This document shows, one piece after another, positions 7,396 through 14,372 of a stretch of DNA of 24,828 nt; position 1 is the first letter of the stretch; every line of letters starts with the position of its first letter. The position numbers were made by a program, and so were the translations under genes. The DNA is from Thiocapsa sp. UBA6158. Lineage in GTDB: Bacteria; Pseudomonadota; Gammaproteobacteria; Chromatiales; Chromatiaceae. Location of the stretch: NCBI RefSeq assembly GCF_002423035.1, contig NZ_DIUM01000091.1, positions 15,673 through 40,500 of the forward strand. Reading direction: 5' to 3'. The notes beneath the pieces were generated by a model, which ran no database searches, was not told the origin of the DNA, and saw only the letters and a list, made by a program, of their open reading frames with translations.

Positions 7396-8460
7396 ATGAC
7401 CGACATGACTGTTCAATCCGACACCGGCTGGCGCCCTGACCTGCGCGCACCGATCGTCATGGGGCTGGCCGGGTTGCTGGTCCTGCAGATCCTGCTCGCC
7501 CTCGGTCTGCATCTCGGCGGCGGTCGCACGCTCGTGCCGAGCGCAGCCGACACGCCGCTGCTCGGCATGACACCCGATCAAGTCCAGAGTCTGCGCATCG
7601 AGAACGGCGACGGGACCGATTCCGTGACCCTCGCGCGCCGCGGCGACACCTGGAGCGTCTCGGATCTGGCCGACCTGCCGGTCCAAAACGCCAAGGTCGA
7701 GCAATTCATCGGCGAGCTCGCCGCGCTGAAGCGCCCCCTTCCGATCGCCACCAGCACAGCGGCACAAGAGCGCTTCAAGGTCGCCGACGACGCCTTCGAG
7801 CGGCGCATGACGCTCGAAGGAGAGACGGGGCCGATCGCAGGGCTTCTGATCGGCGACTCTCCGGGCTTCAAGCGTGTCTTCGCGCGGATTCCGGGAGAGA
7901 CCGGAGTCTATGAGTTGCGGCTGGCCTTGTCCGACGTCTCCGCACGACGAGACGACTGGATCGACGTGGGGCTCCTGCGCTTGGAGGGCGAGCAGATCAA
8001 CCGCGTCGCCACGCGCGATTGGATCCTGAGCAAGGACGAGACGGGTGTCTGGACGCTCGCCGACAACGATCGGCCCGTCGACGCGGAGACGGTCTCGGCC
8101 CTGATGCTGCGCCTGGCCAATCTCGGTTACCGCGGCGTGCTCGGTGTCGCGGATGACCCGACCTACAATCAGCAGGACCCGCTGATCGAGTTCGAGATCG
8201 GACTGACCGACGGCTCGAAGCGACACTATCGGATCTCGCAAGCCAAGGACAGCCAGGATTACGTGCTCAAGGATGCCGAACGGCCCTGGTATTTCAAGCT
8301 CTCCGAATTCGATCTGGGAGAGCTGCTCGACATCGAGAGCGCGGATCTTCTTGCGGGCGACGATGCGGCCGATCCATCCGCGGGCGTCGAGCCCTCGAGC
8401 CCGGCGGAGATGCCCCCGATGCCGGAGGAGATCGGCGAGGAGCCGCCGCCCGTCGAATGA
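7396..8460 (+). CDS. DUF4340 domain-containing membrane-anchored protein
   Basis: A 354-residue protein. A short cytoplasmic tail is followed by one hydrophobic helix (about 18-38, APIVMGLAGLLVLQILLALGL), then an extracytoplasmic domain with repeated beta-rich units (for example VQSLRIENGDGTDSVTLARRGDTWSVSD and INRVATRDWILSKDETGVWTLAD). That is the DUF4340 pattern, a family regularly encoded next to GldG-type ABC systems. The C-terminus is Pro/Glu-rich (about 330-354). I chose ATG 7396; a second in-frame ATG is three codons later. A GTG at 7321 would extend the frame into the repeat element and is rejected. The Shine-Dalgarno is weak. It is probably the third component of the exporter encoded upstream. 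Confidence 0.82.
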   Translation: MTDMTVQSDTGWRPDLRAPIVMGLAGLLVLQILLALGLHLGGGRTLVPSAADTPLLGMTPDQVQSLRIENGDGTDSVTLARRGDTWSVSDLADLPVQNAKVEQFIGELAALKRPLPIATSTAAQERFKVADDAFERRMTLEGETGPIAGLLIGDSPGFKRVFARIPGETGVYELRLALSDVSARRDDWIDVGLLRLEGEQINRVATRDWILSKDETGVWTLADNDRPVDAETVSALMLRLANLGYRGVLGVADDPTYNQQDPLIEFEIGLTDGSKRHYRISQAKDSQDYVLKDAERPWYFKLSEFDLGELLDIESADLLAGDDAADPSAGVEPSSPAEMPPMPEEIGEEPPPVE

Positions 8461-8666
8461 GACATGGTGAGCGTGCGTCCGACTCGGGAGTCAATCCGCA
8501 CCGCCGCGTGCCTGATGCCTGCACCCTTTAAGGTGATTTCCGCCGGTCGTTCCTTTCCCGGAACCCCCCCTGAGATCCCACGGGCCAACACGCCGGGCGG
8601 TCCTCTGGTCGGCGCTCCGGCCCTCCGTTATCCTTGCGGACCGCTCGTCCACTCCCGGAGTCCATC

Positions 8667-10190
8667 GTGTCCGACCGTCTGCGTATTACCTGGTACGGCG
8701 TCACCATCTTTCTCAGCTCGGCGTTCCTTCTGGTCCTGGAGATCTTGGCGGGTCGACTGATCGCGCCGTACGTCGGGGTGTCGCTCTACACCTGGACCGC
8801 CATCATCGGCGTGATCCTCGCCGGGTTGTCGCTCGGCAACTGGCTCGGCGGGATCTGGGCCGACCGCGGCGGCAACGAGCTGGCAGCCGGCATCACGCTG
8901 GCACTGGCCGGGCTCTTCAGTCTCGGTATCCTCTTCCTCTTGACGCTGGTCGCGCCGCTCATCGAGGCGCGCGAGATGACGCTGCTGGGCGCGAGCTTCT
9001 TCTATGTCCTCGCGCTCTTCTTCATGCCGGCCGTGTTGCTCGGTGTGGTGACGCCGCTTCTGACGACATTGGCACTGGAGTTGGACAGACGCACCGGCCA
9101 TATCGTCGGTCGCATGCACGCACTGGCCGCGCTGGGCAGCATCCTGGGCACCTTCGTCACGGGCTATGTGCTGATCCAGTATCTGGGCACGCGCGGCATC
9201 GTCATCGGTACCGCGATCGGGCTTTTTCTGCTCGCTCTGCCGTTTTTCAAAGGGCGCTCGCGCGCAGCGCCCATCGCCGTGCTTGTCGCGGCAGTCGGTC
9301 TGATCCTGGTGACCGATGCGCGCAACGGCTTCTCCAATCCCTGCGATCGCGAGAGCAACTACTTCTGCATCCGGGTCGTCGATGACTCCGAACGCGCCCC
9401 CTTCGGTGTTGCGCGCAGCCTGGTGCTGGACCATCTGGTCCACGGCACCAATCACGACAGCGAGCCCGGCATGTTGATCTCGCCTTATGTGCAGTTGATG
9501 GACGAGCTCGCACTCGAGCACTTCGGAGAAGAGAAGGCCGAGACGCTGCGCTGGTTTTTCGCGGGCGGCGGTGCCTACACCCTGCCCCGCTCCGTCCGCA
9601 CGCGAACCCCGAACGCGACCGTCACCGTCGCGGAGCTGGACCCGTTGGTCACCCGCACGGCCGAAGAGGGGCTGTTCCTCGACACCGCGGGGATGCGGGT
9701 CGTCCACGCGGACGCGCGGACCGTCCTCACCCGCGAGCCATCCGAGCGCTATGATGTCATCGTCTCCGATGCCTTCCACGACATCTCCATCCCCTATCAC
9801 CTCGTCACCCGTGAGTACGCGGAGCTTGTAAGGTCACGCCTGGCTCCGGACGGGATCTACCTGCTCAACGTCCTGGACGCCTTTCCGGATCCGCGCCTAG
9901 TCAAGAGCATGATGAAGACCTTGTCCGAGTCGTTCGAGCACGTCCATGTCTGGATGGACATGGTCCCGCCCGAGGCAGAGCGCATGACCTTCGTCATCTC
10001 CGCGAGCGATGCCCGCGAGCCGCCCGAGACGCTTGTCGCCCGGCGTGGTTTCGATCATCGCTGGCTGCGCACGACCGAGCCCATGATGCGGACTGGAACC
10101 GCCTTCGACGCTCTGCCGCTCTTGACCGACGACTATGTCCCCGTCGAGCGGTTGGTCTCGGAGTTCTATTTCGAGGATCTGGGGCGATGA
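8667..10190 (+). CDS. Membrane-embedded spermidine synthase-like protein (fused transporter/aminopropyltransferase-like)
   Basis: A 507-residue two-part protein. Residues about 8-225 contain roughly seven hydrophobic helices with GLSLGNWLGGIWADRGG, as in the fused MFS/spermidine synthase family. Residues about 230-507 form a Rossmann methyltransferase-like domain of the spermidine synthase superfamily. It shows the nucleotide loop FAGGGAYTLPR (about 298-308), the acidic VAELDP (about 320), VHADARTVL, and DVIVSDAF. Real polyamine synthesis is not established for these membrane-fused members, so the substrate is uncertain. I chose GTG 8667, preceded by a GGAG motif; an in-frame TTG at 8634 has no ribosome site. 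The 206-bp gap before it (8461-8666) contains nothing I can name. It appears to be transcribed alone. Confidence 0.85.
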   Translation: MSDRLRITWYGVTIFLSSAFLLVLEILAGRLIAPYVGVSLYTWTAIIGVILAGLSLGNWLGGIWADRGGNELAAGITLALAGLFSLGILFLLTLVAPLIEAREMTLLGASFFYVLALFFMPAVLLGVVTPLLTTLALELDRRTGHIVGRMHALAALGSILGTFVTGYVLIQYLGTRGIVIGTAIGLFLLALPFFKGRSRAAPIAVLVAAVGLILVTDARNGFSNPCDRESNYFCIRVVDDSERAPFGVARSLVLDHLVHGTNHDSEPGMLISPYVQLMDELALEHFGEEKAETLRWFFAGGGAYTLPRSVRTRTPNATVTVAELDPLVTRTAEEGLFLDTAGMRVVHADARTVLTREPSERYDVIVSDAFHDISIPYHLVTREYAELVRSRLAPDGIYLLNVLDAFPDPRLVKSMMKTLSESFEHVHVWMDMVPPEAERMTFVISASDAREPPETLVARRGFDHRWLRTTEPMMRTGTAFDALPLLTDDYVPVERLVSEFYFEDLGR

Positions 10191-10508
10191 ACATGGACAC
10201 GGCGGCGCGGTCGAACGGAGGCTGGAGATACAGGTCGGCTCGGCGTCGGACCGACACCGCGAGCAAGGTGGTTTAAACTAAACCGCGCCCAGCGCGATAT
10301 GTCATGTTCTTGGATGGGATCGGCCCAGGCAAACTCGACGATCGTTGGAGCTGGCGCGGTTTAACATATTAAAAAATATACAACTTTAAATCGCGTCTCC
10401 AACAGGGGCGGTGCAATCACCGAGGCCGAATACAACATGAAAACGACGGATGTCGCTCTGGACGCGGTTTAGATCGCATCTCCGGACTGAACGCGACGGG
10501 AGGGACGC
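10191..10508. other. Intergenic region, 318 bp, holding repeat copy 3
   Basis: The two-module repeat at 10280-10470 fills most of this gap. Positions 10191-10279 have no clear gene or motif. A partial half-arm (GGTGGTTTAA) sits just left of the repeat. The Shine-Dalgarno of the following coiled-coil gene (GGGAGGGA) lies at about 10498-10505. Confidence 0.6.
10280..10470 (-). repeat. Two-module palindromic repeat, copy 3 (inverted relative to copies 1 and 2)
   Basis: Read on the + strand, module B comes first (10280-10362, 83 bp, arms AAACCGCGCC/GGCGCGGTTT). The spacer is 10363-10387 (25 bp, AT-rich) and module A is 10388-10470 (83 bp, arms AAATCGCGTC and GACGCGGTTT). The reverse complement aligns with copies 1 and 2 through the conserved B core (TTGGATGGGATCGGCCC ... 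ACGATCGTTGGAG) and the outer arm CGCTCTGGACGCGG. Presence in both orientations shows it is a dispersed element, not a tandem duplication. Confidence 0.92.
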
Positions 10509-10973
10509 ATGGCCCTGGCACGGGAAGACATCGAGTTCATCAAGGCCCATCTCGGCGAATGGCTGGCCGAACAGTCATTCGCCAAGCCCCCGGCTGTCTA
10601 CGAGATCGAGCTACGCGAGCGCATGGTCCGCGTGGAGGAGGAGCTCAGGCACCAGCGTGAGCTGATCCAGACCATTCTGGTGCAGATGGACAAGCGCTTC
10701 GACGCGGTGGAGAAGCGTTTCGAGCAAATGCAGCTGAACATGGACAAACGCTTCGAGGCCGTTGATAAGCGCTTCGAACAAATGCAGCTGAACATGGATC
10801 AGCACTTCGATGCCGTCGAGAAACGCTTCGAAGCCACCGACAAACGCTTCGAAGCCATGGACAAACGCTTCGAAGAGCTGACACGGCGGCTCGACCGCTT
10901 CATGTTCTGGTCTCTCGGTCTGACGATCAGCGTCGGCGCACTGGTGGTAGCCGCCATTCGACTGTGGCCTTGA
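10509..10973 (+). CDS. Membrane-anchored coiled-coil protein with tandem 18-residue repeats
   Basis: A 154-residue protein of unknown function. Residues 1-60 hold a conserved-looking head (MALAREDIEFIKAHLGEWLAEQ, then PPAVYEIELRERMVRVEEELRHQREL) that leads into a long helix. From residue 61 a repeated unit, DKRFEAVDKRFEQMQLNM, occurs twice in full and continues as a run of seven-residue DKRFEAM-type units to about 128. It is a charged coiled coil with Phe in the core. It ends with a single membrane helix (about 134-153, WSLGLTISVGALVVAAIRLW). The ATG has a strong GGGAGGGA site 3-4 bases upstream. It is convergent with hom and preceded by repeat copy 3. It probably forms oligomers on the inner membrane with its N-terminus in the cytoplasm; that is inference. 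Confidence 0.8.
   Translation: MALAREDIEFIKAHLGEWLAEQSFAKPPAVYEIELRERMVRVEEELRHQRELIQTILVQMDKRFDAVEKRFEQMQLNMDKRFEAVDKRFEQMQLNMDQHFDAVEKRFEATDKRFEAMDKRFEELTRRLDRFMFWSLGLTISVGALVVAAIRLWP
10689..10850 (+). repeat. 54-bp in-gene tandem repeat
   Basis: Two near-identical 54-bp units (10689-10742 and 10743-10796) and a diverging third encode the DKRFEAVDKRFEQMQLNM coiled-coil units. Most differences between units one and two are synonymous. The array keeps the heptad-like register, so gain or loss of a unit would keep the frame. Confidence 0.85.
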
Positions 10974-11018
10974 TGCACGCCGGCACGCGGTTCCGGCGCC
11001 GACCGTCGAACCCCGACC

Positions 11019-12335
11019 TCAGCCCGACAAGGTCTCCATCCGGATGCGCGTGACCTCGCCCTGCACCGAATCCAACGCCTCGATTCGGGCGATTGCCTCG
11101 TTCATCTGACGCTCGATCACACGATGGGTGAGCATGACCAGCGGCACATGGGTCTGGCCTTCCTCCGGCTCCTTCTGCTTGATCGCCTCGATACTGATGC
11201 CCTGCTCGCCCAGAATGCTCGCGATCCGGGCCATGACGCCGGGCTGATCCAACGCCGCAAGGCGCAGATAATAGGCAGTCTGCACCGCCTCCATCGGCAT
11301 CACCGGGGTGTCGGCCAGCTCGTCGGGTTGGAAGGCTAAATGCGGGACCCGGTTATTGGGATCCGTCGTCAGGGCGCGCGTCACATCCACCAAGTCAGCG
11401 ATCACCGCCGAGGCCGTCGGAAGCGCGCCCGCACCGGCGCCGTAATAGAGTGTCGGCCCGACCGCATCGCCCTTCACCAGAACGGCGTTCATCACCCCGT
11501 CGACGTTTGCGATGAGACGCCGCTCGGGGATCAACGTCGGGTGCACCCGCAGCTCGATCCCATCGCCGCTGCGACGGGTGATGCCGAGGTGTTTGATGCG
11601 ATAGCCCAGCTCGGCGGCATAGGCGACGTCCAATGCGCCGACCTTCGAGATGCCCTCGGTAAAACAGCGCTCGAACTGGAGCGGAACACCGAAGGCCAGC
11701 GAGCTGAGAATGGTCAGCTTGTGCGCCGCGTCGATGCCTTCGACGTCGAAGCTCGGATCGGCCTCCGCATAGCCCAACGCCTGGGCCTCGGCGAGGACAT
11801 CGGCGAAGTCGCGACCCTTGTCGCGCATCTCGGTCAGGATGAAGTTACCGGTCCCGTTGATAATGCCTGCGATCCAATCGATGTGGTTTGCCGCCAAGCC
11901 TTCGCGCAGGGCCTTGATGATGGGAATGCCACCGGCGACGGCCGCCTCGAAGCCCACCATGACACCGCGCTCGCGCGCCGCAGCGAAGATCTCGTTGCCG
12001 TGCCGAGCGATCAACGCCTTGTTGGCCGTGACCACGTGCTTGCCGTTCTCGATCGCCCTGAGCACCAGCTCGAGCGCAGGCGTATAGCCCCCGATCAGCT
12101 CGACGACGATTTGGACCTCGGGATCCTCGACGACGGCGAAGGCGTCCGCGCCGATCCGCCCGATCGACTCGAGCCCTTGGATCTTATCCGGATCATAGTC
12201 CCGTGCCGCTGCATGCGAGATCTCGATCCCGCGACCGGCGCGACGCGCGATCTCCGCAGCATTGCGCGACAAGACCGTCACAGTGCCGCCGCCGACCGTC
12301 CCCAAGCCCAGAAGTCCGACCTTCACCGGTTCCAT
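11019..12335 (-). CDS. hom: Homoserine dehydrogenase
   Basis: Reduces aspartate semialdehyde to homoserine, at the branch to threonine, methionine and isoleucine. The 438 residues are typical of the monofunctional enzyme. A Rossmann motif GLGTVGGGT (about 10-18) starts the NAD(P)-binding domain. It is followed by ENGKHVVTANKALIARHG and the catalytic block DPSFDVEGIDAAHKL, whose Lys is the proton-transfer residue in the family. An ACT domain (YYLRLAALDQPGVMARIASILGEQGISIEAIKQKE, about 355-420) suggests feedback control by threonine. The ATG has AAGGGGG upstream. It lies 58 bp downstream of alaC on the same strand, an arrangement seen in other gammaproteobacteria. The usual next gene, thrC, is absent; a convergent coiled-coil gene is there instead. 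Confidence 0.95.
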   Translation of the reverse strand: MEPVKVGLLGLGTVGGGTVTVLSRNAAEIARRAGRGIEISHAAARDYDPDKIQGLESIGRIGADAFAVVEDPEVQIVVELIGGYTPALELVLRAIENGKHVVTANKALIARHGNEIFAAARERGVMVGFEAAVAGGIPIIKALREGLAANHIDWIAGIINGTGNFILTEMRDKGRDFADVLAEAQALGYAEADPSFDVEGIDAAHKLTILSSLAFGVPLQFERCFTEGISKVGALDVAYAAELGYRIKHLGITRRSGDGIELRVHPTLIPERRLIANVDGVMNAVLVKGDAVGPTLYYGAGAGALPTASAVIADLVDVTRALTTDPNNRVPHLAFQPDELADTPVMPMEAVQTAYYLRLAALDQPGVMARIASILGEQGISIEAIKQKEPEEGQTHVPLVMLTHRVIERQMNEAIARIEALDSVQGEVTRIRMETLSG

Positions 12336-12393
12336 TCATGCCCCCTTATTCGCAAATCGGTTGGCCGACGCGTGCGTCAACCTGTTCGAAAGC

Positions 12394-13596
12394 TCAGCTC
12401 CCGGCGCGCGACTCGCGGCGGAACATCTCTTTGATCCCGCGGATCGCCTGGCGGGTGCGATGCTCGTTCTCGATCAGCCCGAAGCGCACGTGACCGTCGC
12501 CGTATTCGCCGAAGCCGATCCCGGGCGAGACCGCGACCTTGGCCTCCTGCAGGAGCTTCTTGGAAAACTCGAGCGATCCCATCGAACGATAGGGCTCGGG
12601 GATCGGCGCCCAGGCGAACATGGTCGCCTTCGGCGGCTCGATCGGCCAGCCCGCGGCGTTCAGTCCGCTGCACAGAACATCGCGCCGGCTCTCGTAGGTG
12701 TCGCTGATCTCGCGCACGCAGTCCTGAGGCCCCTCCAGCGCGGCGATGGCCGCGACCTGGATCGGCGTGAAGGTCCCGTAGTCGAGATAGGACTTGATGC
12801 GCGCAAGTGCGGCGACCAGGGTACGGTTGCCGCACATGAAGCCGACACGCCAGCCCGGCATGTTGTAGCTCTTGGACATCGAGAAGAACTCGACGGCGAT
12901 ATCCTTCGCTCCGGGGATCTGCAGGATCGAGGGGGCACGATAGCCGTCGAAGACGATGTCGGCATAGGCGATATCGTGAACCACCCAGATCCCATGCTCG
13001 GAAGCGATGTCGATGACCTTCTGGAAGAAATCCAGCTCGACGCATTGCGTCGTCGGATTACCCGGAAAATTCAGCACCAGCATCTTGGGCTTCGGCCAAG
13101 AGTCATGGATGGCGCGTTGCAGCTCCTCGAAGAAGTCGACATCCGGCGTCAGTCGGACATGGCGCACGTCCGCGCCGGCGATGATGAAACCGTAGGGATG
13201 GATCGGGTAGGCCGGATTCGGCACCAGGACCGAATCCCCCGCACCCATGGTGGCGAGCGCCAGATGGGCGAGCCCTTCTTTGGAGCCGATGGTGACGATC
13301 GCCTCGCTGTCCGGGTCCAGATGGACATCGAAGCGATCGCGATACCAATGACAGATAGCACGGCGCAGTCGCGGGATCCCGCGCGAGACCGAATAGCGAT
13401 GGGTGTCCTTGCGGACCGACGCCTCGACCAGCTTGTCGACGATGTGCTGCGGGGTCGGCTGGTCGGGATTCCCCATCCCGAAGTCGATGATATCCTCGCC
13501 CCGGGCTCGCGCCTCGGCCTTCAACTCGTTGACGATGTTGAAGACATAGGGCGGCAACCGCTTGATGCGGTGAAAATCGGGCTCGGGGGCGACCAC
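12394..13596 (-). CDS. alaC: Alanine-synthesising class I/II aminotransferase (AlaC-like)
   Basis: A PLP-dependent aminotransferase of 400 residues, most like AlaC (YfdZ), which makes alanine from pyruvate and glutamate. Fold-type I features are DFGMGNPDQPTP (about 38-49), the cofactor-contacting NFPGNPTTQ (Asn about 180), HDIAYADIVFDG (Asp about 208), and the Schiff-base lysine in SMSKSYNMPGWR (Lys242). FGLIENEHR near the C-terminus carries the substrate-carboxylate Arg region. The start is GTG at 13596 with AGAGG about 8 bases upstream. It is followed by hom with a 58-bp gap, most likely cotranscribed. LL-diaminopimelate aminotransferase is a related alternative, but the neighbourhood with hom favours AlaC. 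Confidence 0.88.
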   Translation of the reverse strand: MVAPEPDFHRIKRLPPYVFNIVNELKAEARARGEDIIDFGMGNPDQPTPQHIVDKLVEASVRKDTHRYSVSRGIPRLRRAICHWYRDRFDVHLDPDSEAIVTIGSKEGLAHLALATMGAGDSVLVPNPAYPIHPYGFIIAGADVRHVRLTPDVDFFEELQRAIHDSWPKPKMLVLNFPGNPTTQCVELDFFQKVIDIASEHGIWVVHDIAYADIVFDGYRAPSILQIPGAKDIAVEFFSMSKSYNMPGWRVGFMCGNRTLVAALARIKSYLDYGTFTPIQVAAIAALEGPQDCVREISDTYESRRDVLCSGLNAAGWPIEPPKATMFAWAPIPEPYRSMGSLEFSKKLLQEAKVAVSPGIGFGEYGDGHVRFGLIENEHRTRQAIRGIKEMFRRESRAGS

Positions 13597-13673
13597 TGGA
13601 CAACCTCTTGACGCTGGGAGTGGGGAAAACGCTGAAGTCTACAGTCCCGACCGCCAGATTCAAAGCAGACGAA

Positions 13674-14294
13674 TCAGTACTTCACCGAGCAGCCGTAGGG
13701 CCGAGTCACCGGGGTGGCGACCGGGTTGCCGGCTGTCAGATCGGCCATGGCAAGACGCACATAGTTGCTCGCGCCCGCGATGTCGGCCTGATCGGTCGTC
13801 GGCTTATCGTCGATGCCGCCCATGTACACCAGGGTCCCTTCCGGATCGATGATGTACATGTGCGGCGTGGTCTTGGCATCGTAAGCGCGGCCCATCTCCC
13901 CGGAGGTATCGAGCAGGACCGCGGTCGGCGCAGCGCCTCGATCGTCGGTGAGATCATCGGCTTTCGCCGGACTCACATGCCCCTGCTTGCCCGAGGCCGA
14001 GGAGATGACCGACAGCCAGACATAACCCGCATCGGTCGCCTCCTTCTGCAGGGCCTGCATGTTGCCCGAGGCGTAGTGTTTGACCACGTACGGGCAGTCG
14101 TGATTCGTCCATTCCAGGATGACCTTTTTGCCCGCGAGACCGCCGAGGCTCCAGGTCTCGCCTGCGGTGTCCACGACGCTGAAATCCGGAGCCGGAGCGC
14201 CGACCTTGGGTGCCGCGACGGCAACGCCGAAGCTCAAGGTCGCGGCCAAGGCGACAGCGCCGACGACAAGGGTCTTCTGAAAAGCGTGCTTCAT
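13674..14294 (-). CDS. Periplasmic redoxin (AhpC/TSA, PRX-like 1 type)
   Basis: A 206-residue exported thioredoxin-fold protein. Residues 1-28 form a signal peptide (KTLVVGAVALAATLSFGVAVA, predicted cut near AVA-AP). The fold starts with VGAPAPDFSVVDTAG and has the family motif WTNHDCPYVVKHYASGNMQ with a single active-site Cys67 rather than CxxC. TPHMYIIDPEGTLVYMGGIDD carries the cis-Pro region. A second Cys (about 202, YGCSVKY) lies at the extreme C-terminus and could serve as a resolving cysteine. AAGGAG sits 7 bases before the ATG. It is 78 bp downstream of the DsbD-like reductase gene, whose outer thioredoxin domain could plausibly reduce it. The substrate is not known. Confidence 0.85.
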   Translation of the reverse strand: MKHAFQKTLVVGAVALAATLSFGVAVAAPKVGAPAPDFSVVDTAGETWSLGGLAGKKVILEWTNHDCPYVVKHYASGNMQALQKEATDAGYVWLSVISSASGKQGHVSPAKADDLTDDRGAAPTAVLLDTSGEMGRAYDAKTTPHMYIIDPEGTLVYMGGIDDKPTTDQADIAGASNYVRLAMADLTAGNPVATPVTRPYGCSVKY

Positions 14295-14372
14295 GGTTTT
14301 CTCCTTCTCTTTGGTGGGTGATCGCTCGTCCGTATGCTTGGGGCCATGCAGACCCGACGTCTCGGGCTCGAC

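Noticed and set aside
8464..8760. 98-codon plus-strand frame before the spermidine synthase-like gene
   Set aside because: It overlaps the start of a well-supported membrane protein in another frame and has low-complexity Pro/Ser/Arg content.
10193..10279. Possible degenerate extra module left of repeat copy 3
   Set aside because: Only the right half-arm (GGTGGTTTAA) is visible; no matching left arm is found 83 bp away.
10974..11018. Terminator between the coiled-coil gene and hom
   Set aside because: GCCGG...CCGGC can pair, but the stem is only 5 bp and no T-run follows.
11340..13611. Long plus-strand open frames (364 and 449 codons) opposite hom and alaC
   Set aside because: Mirror frames of two well-identified genes, with composition typical of antisense GC-rich reading.
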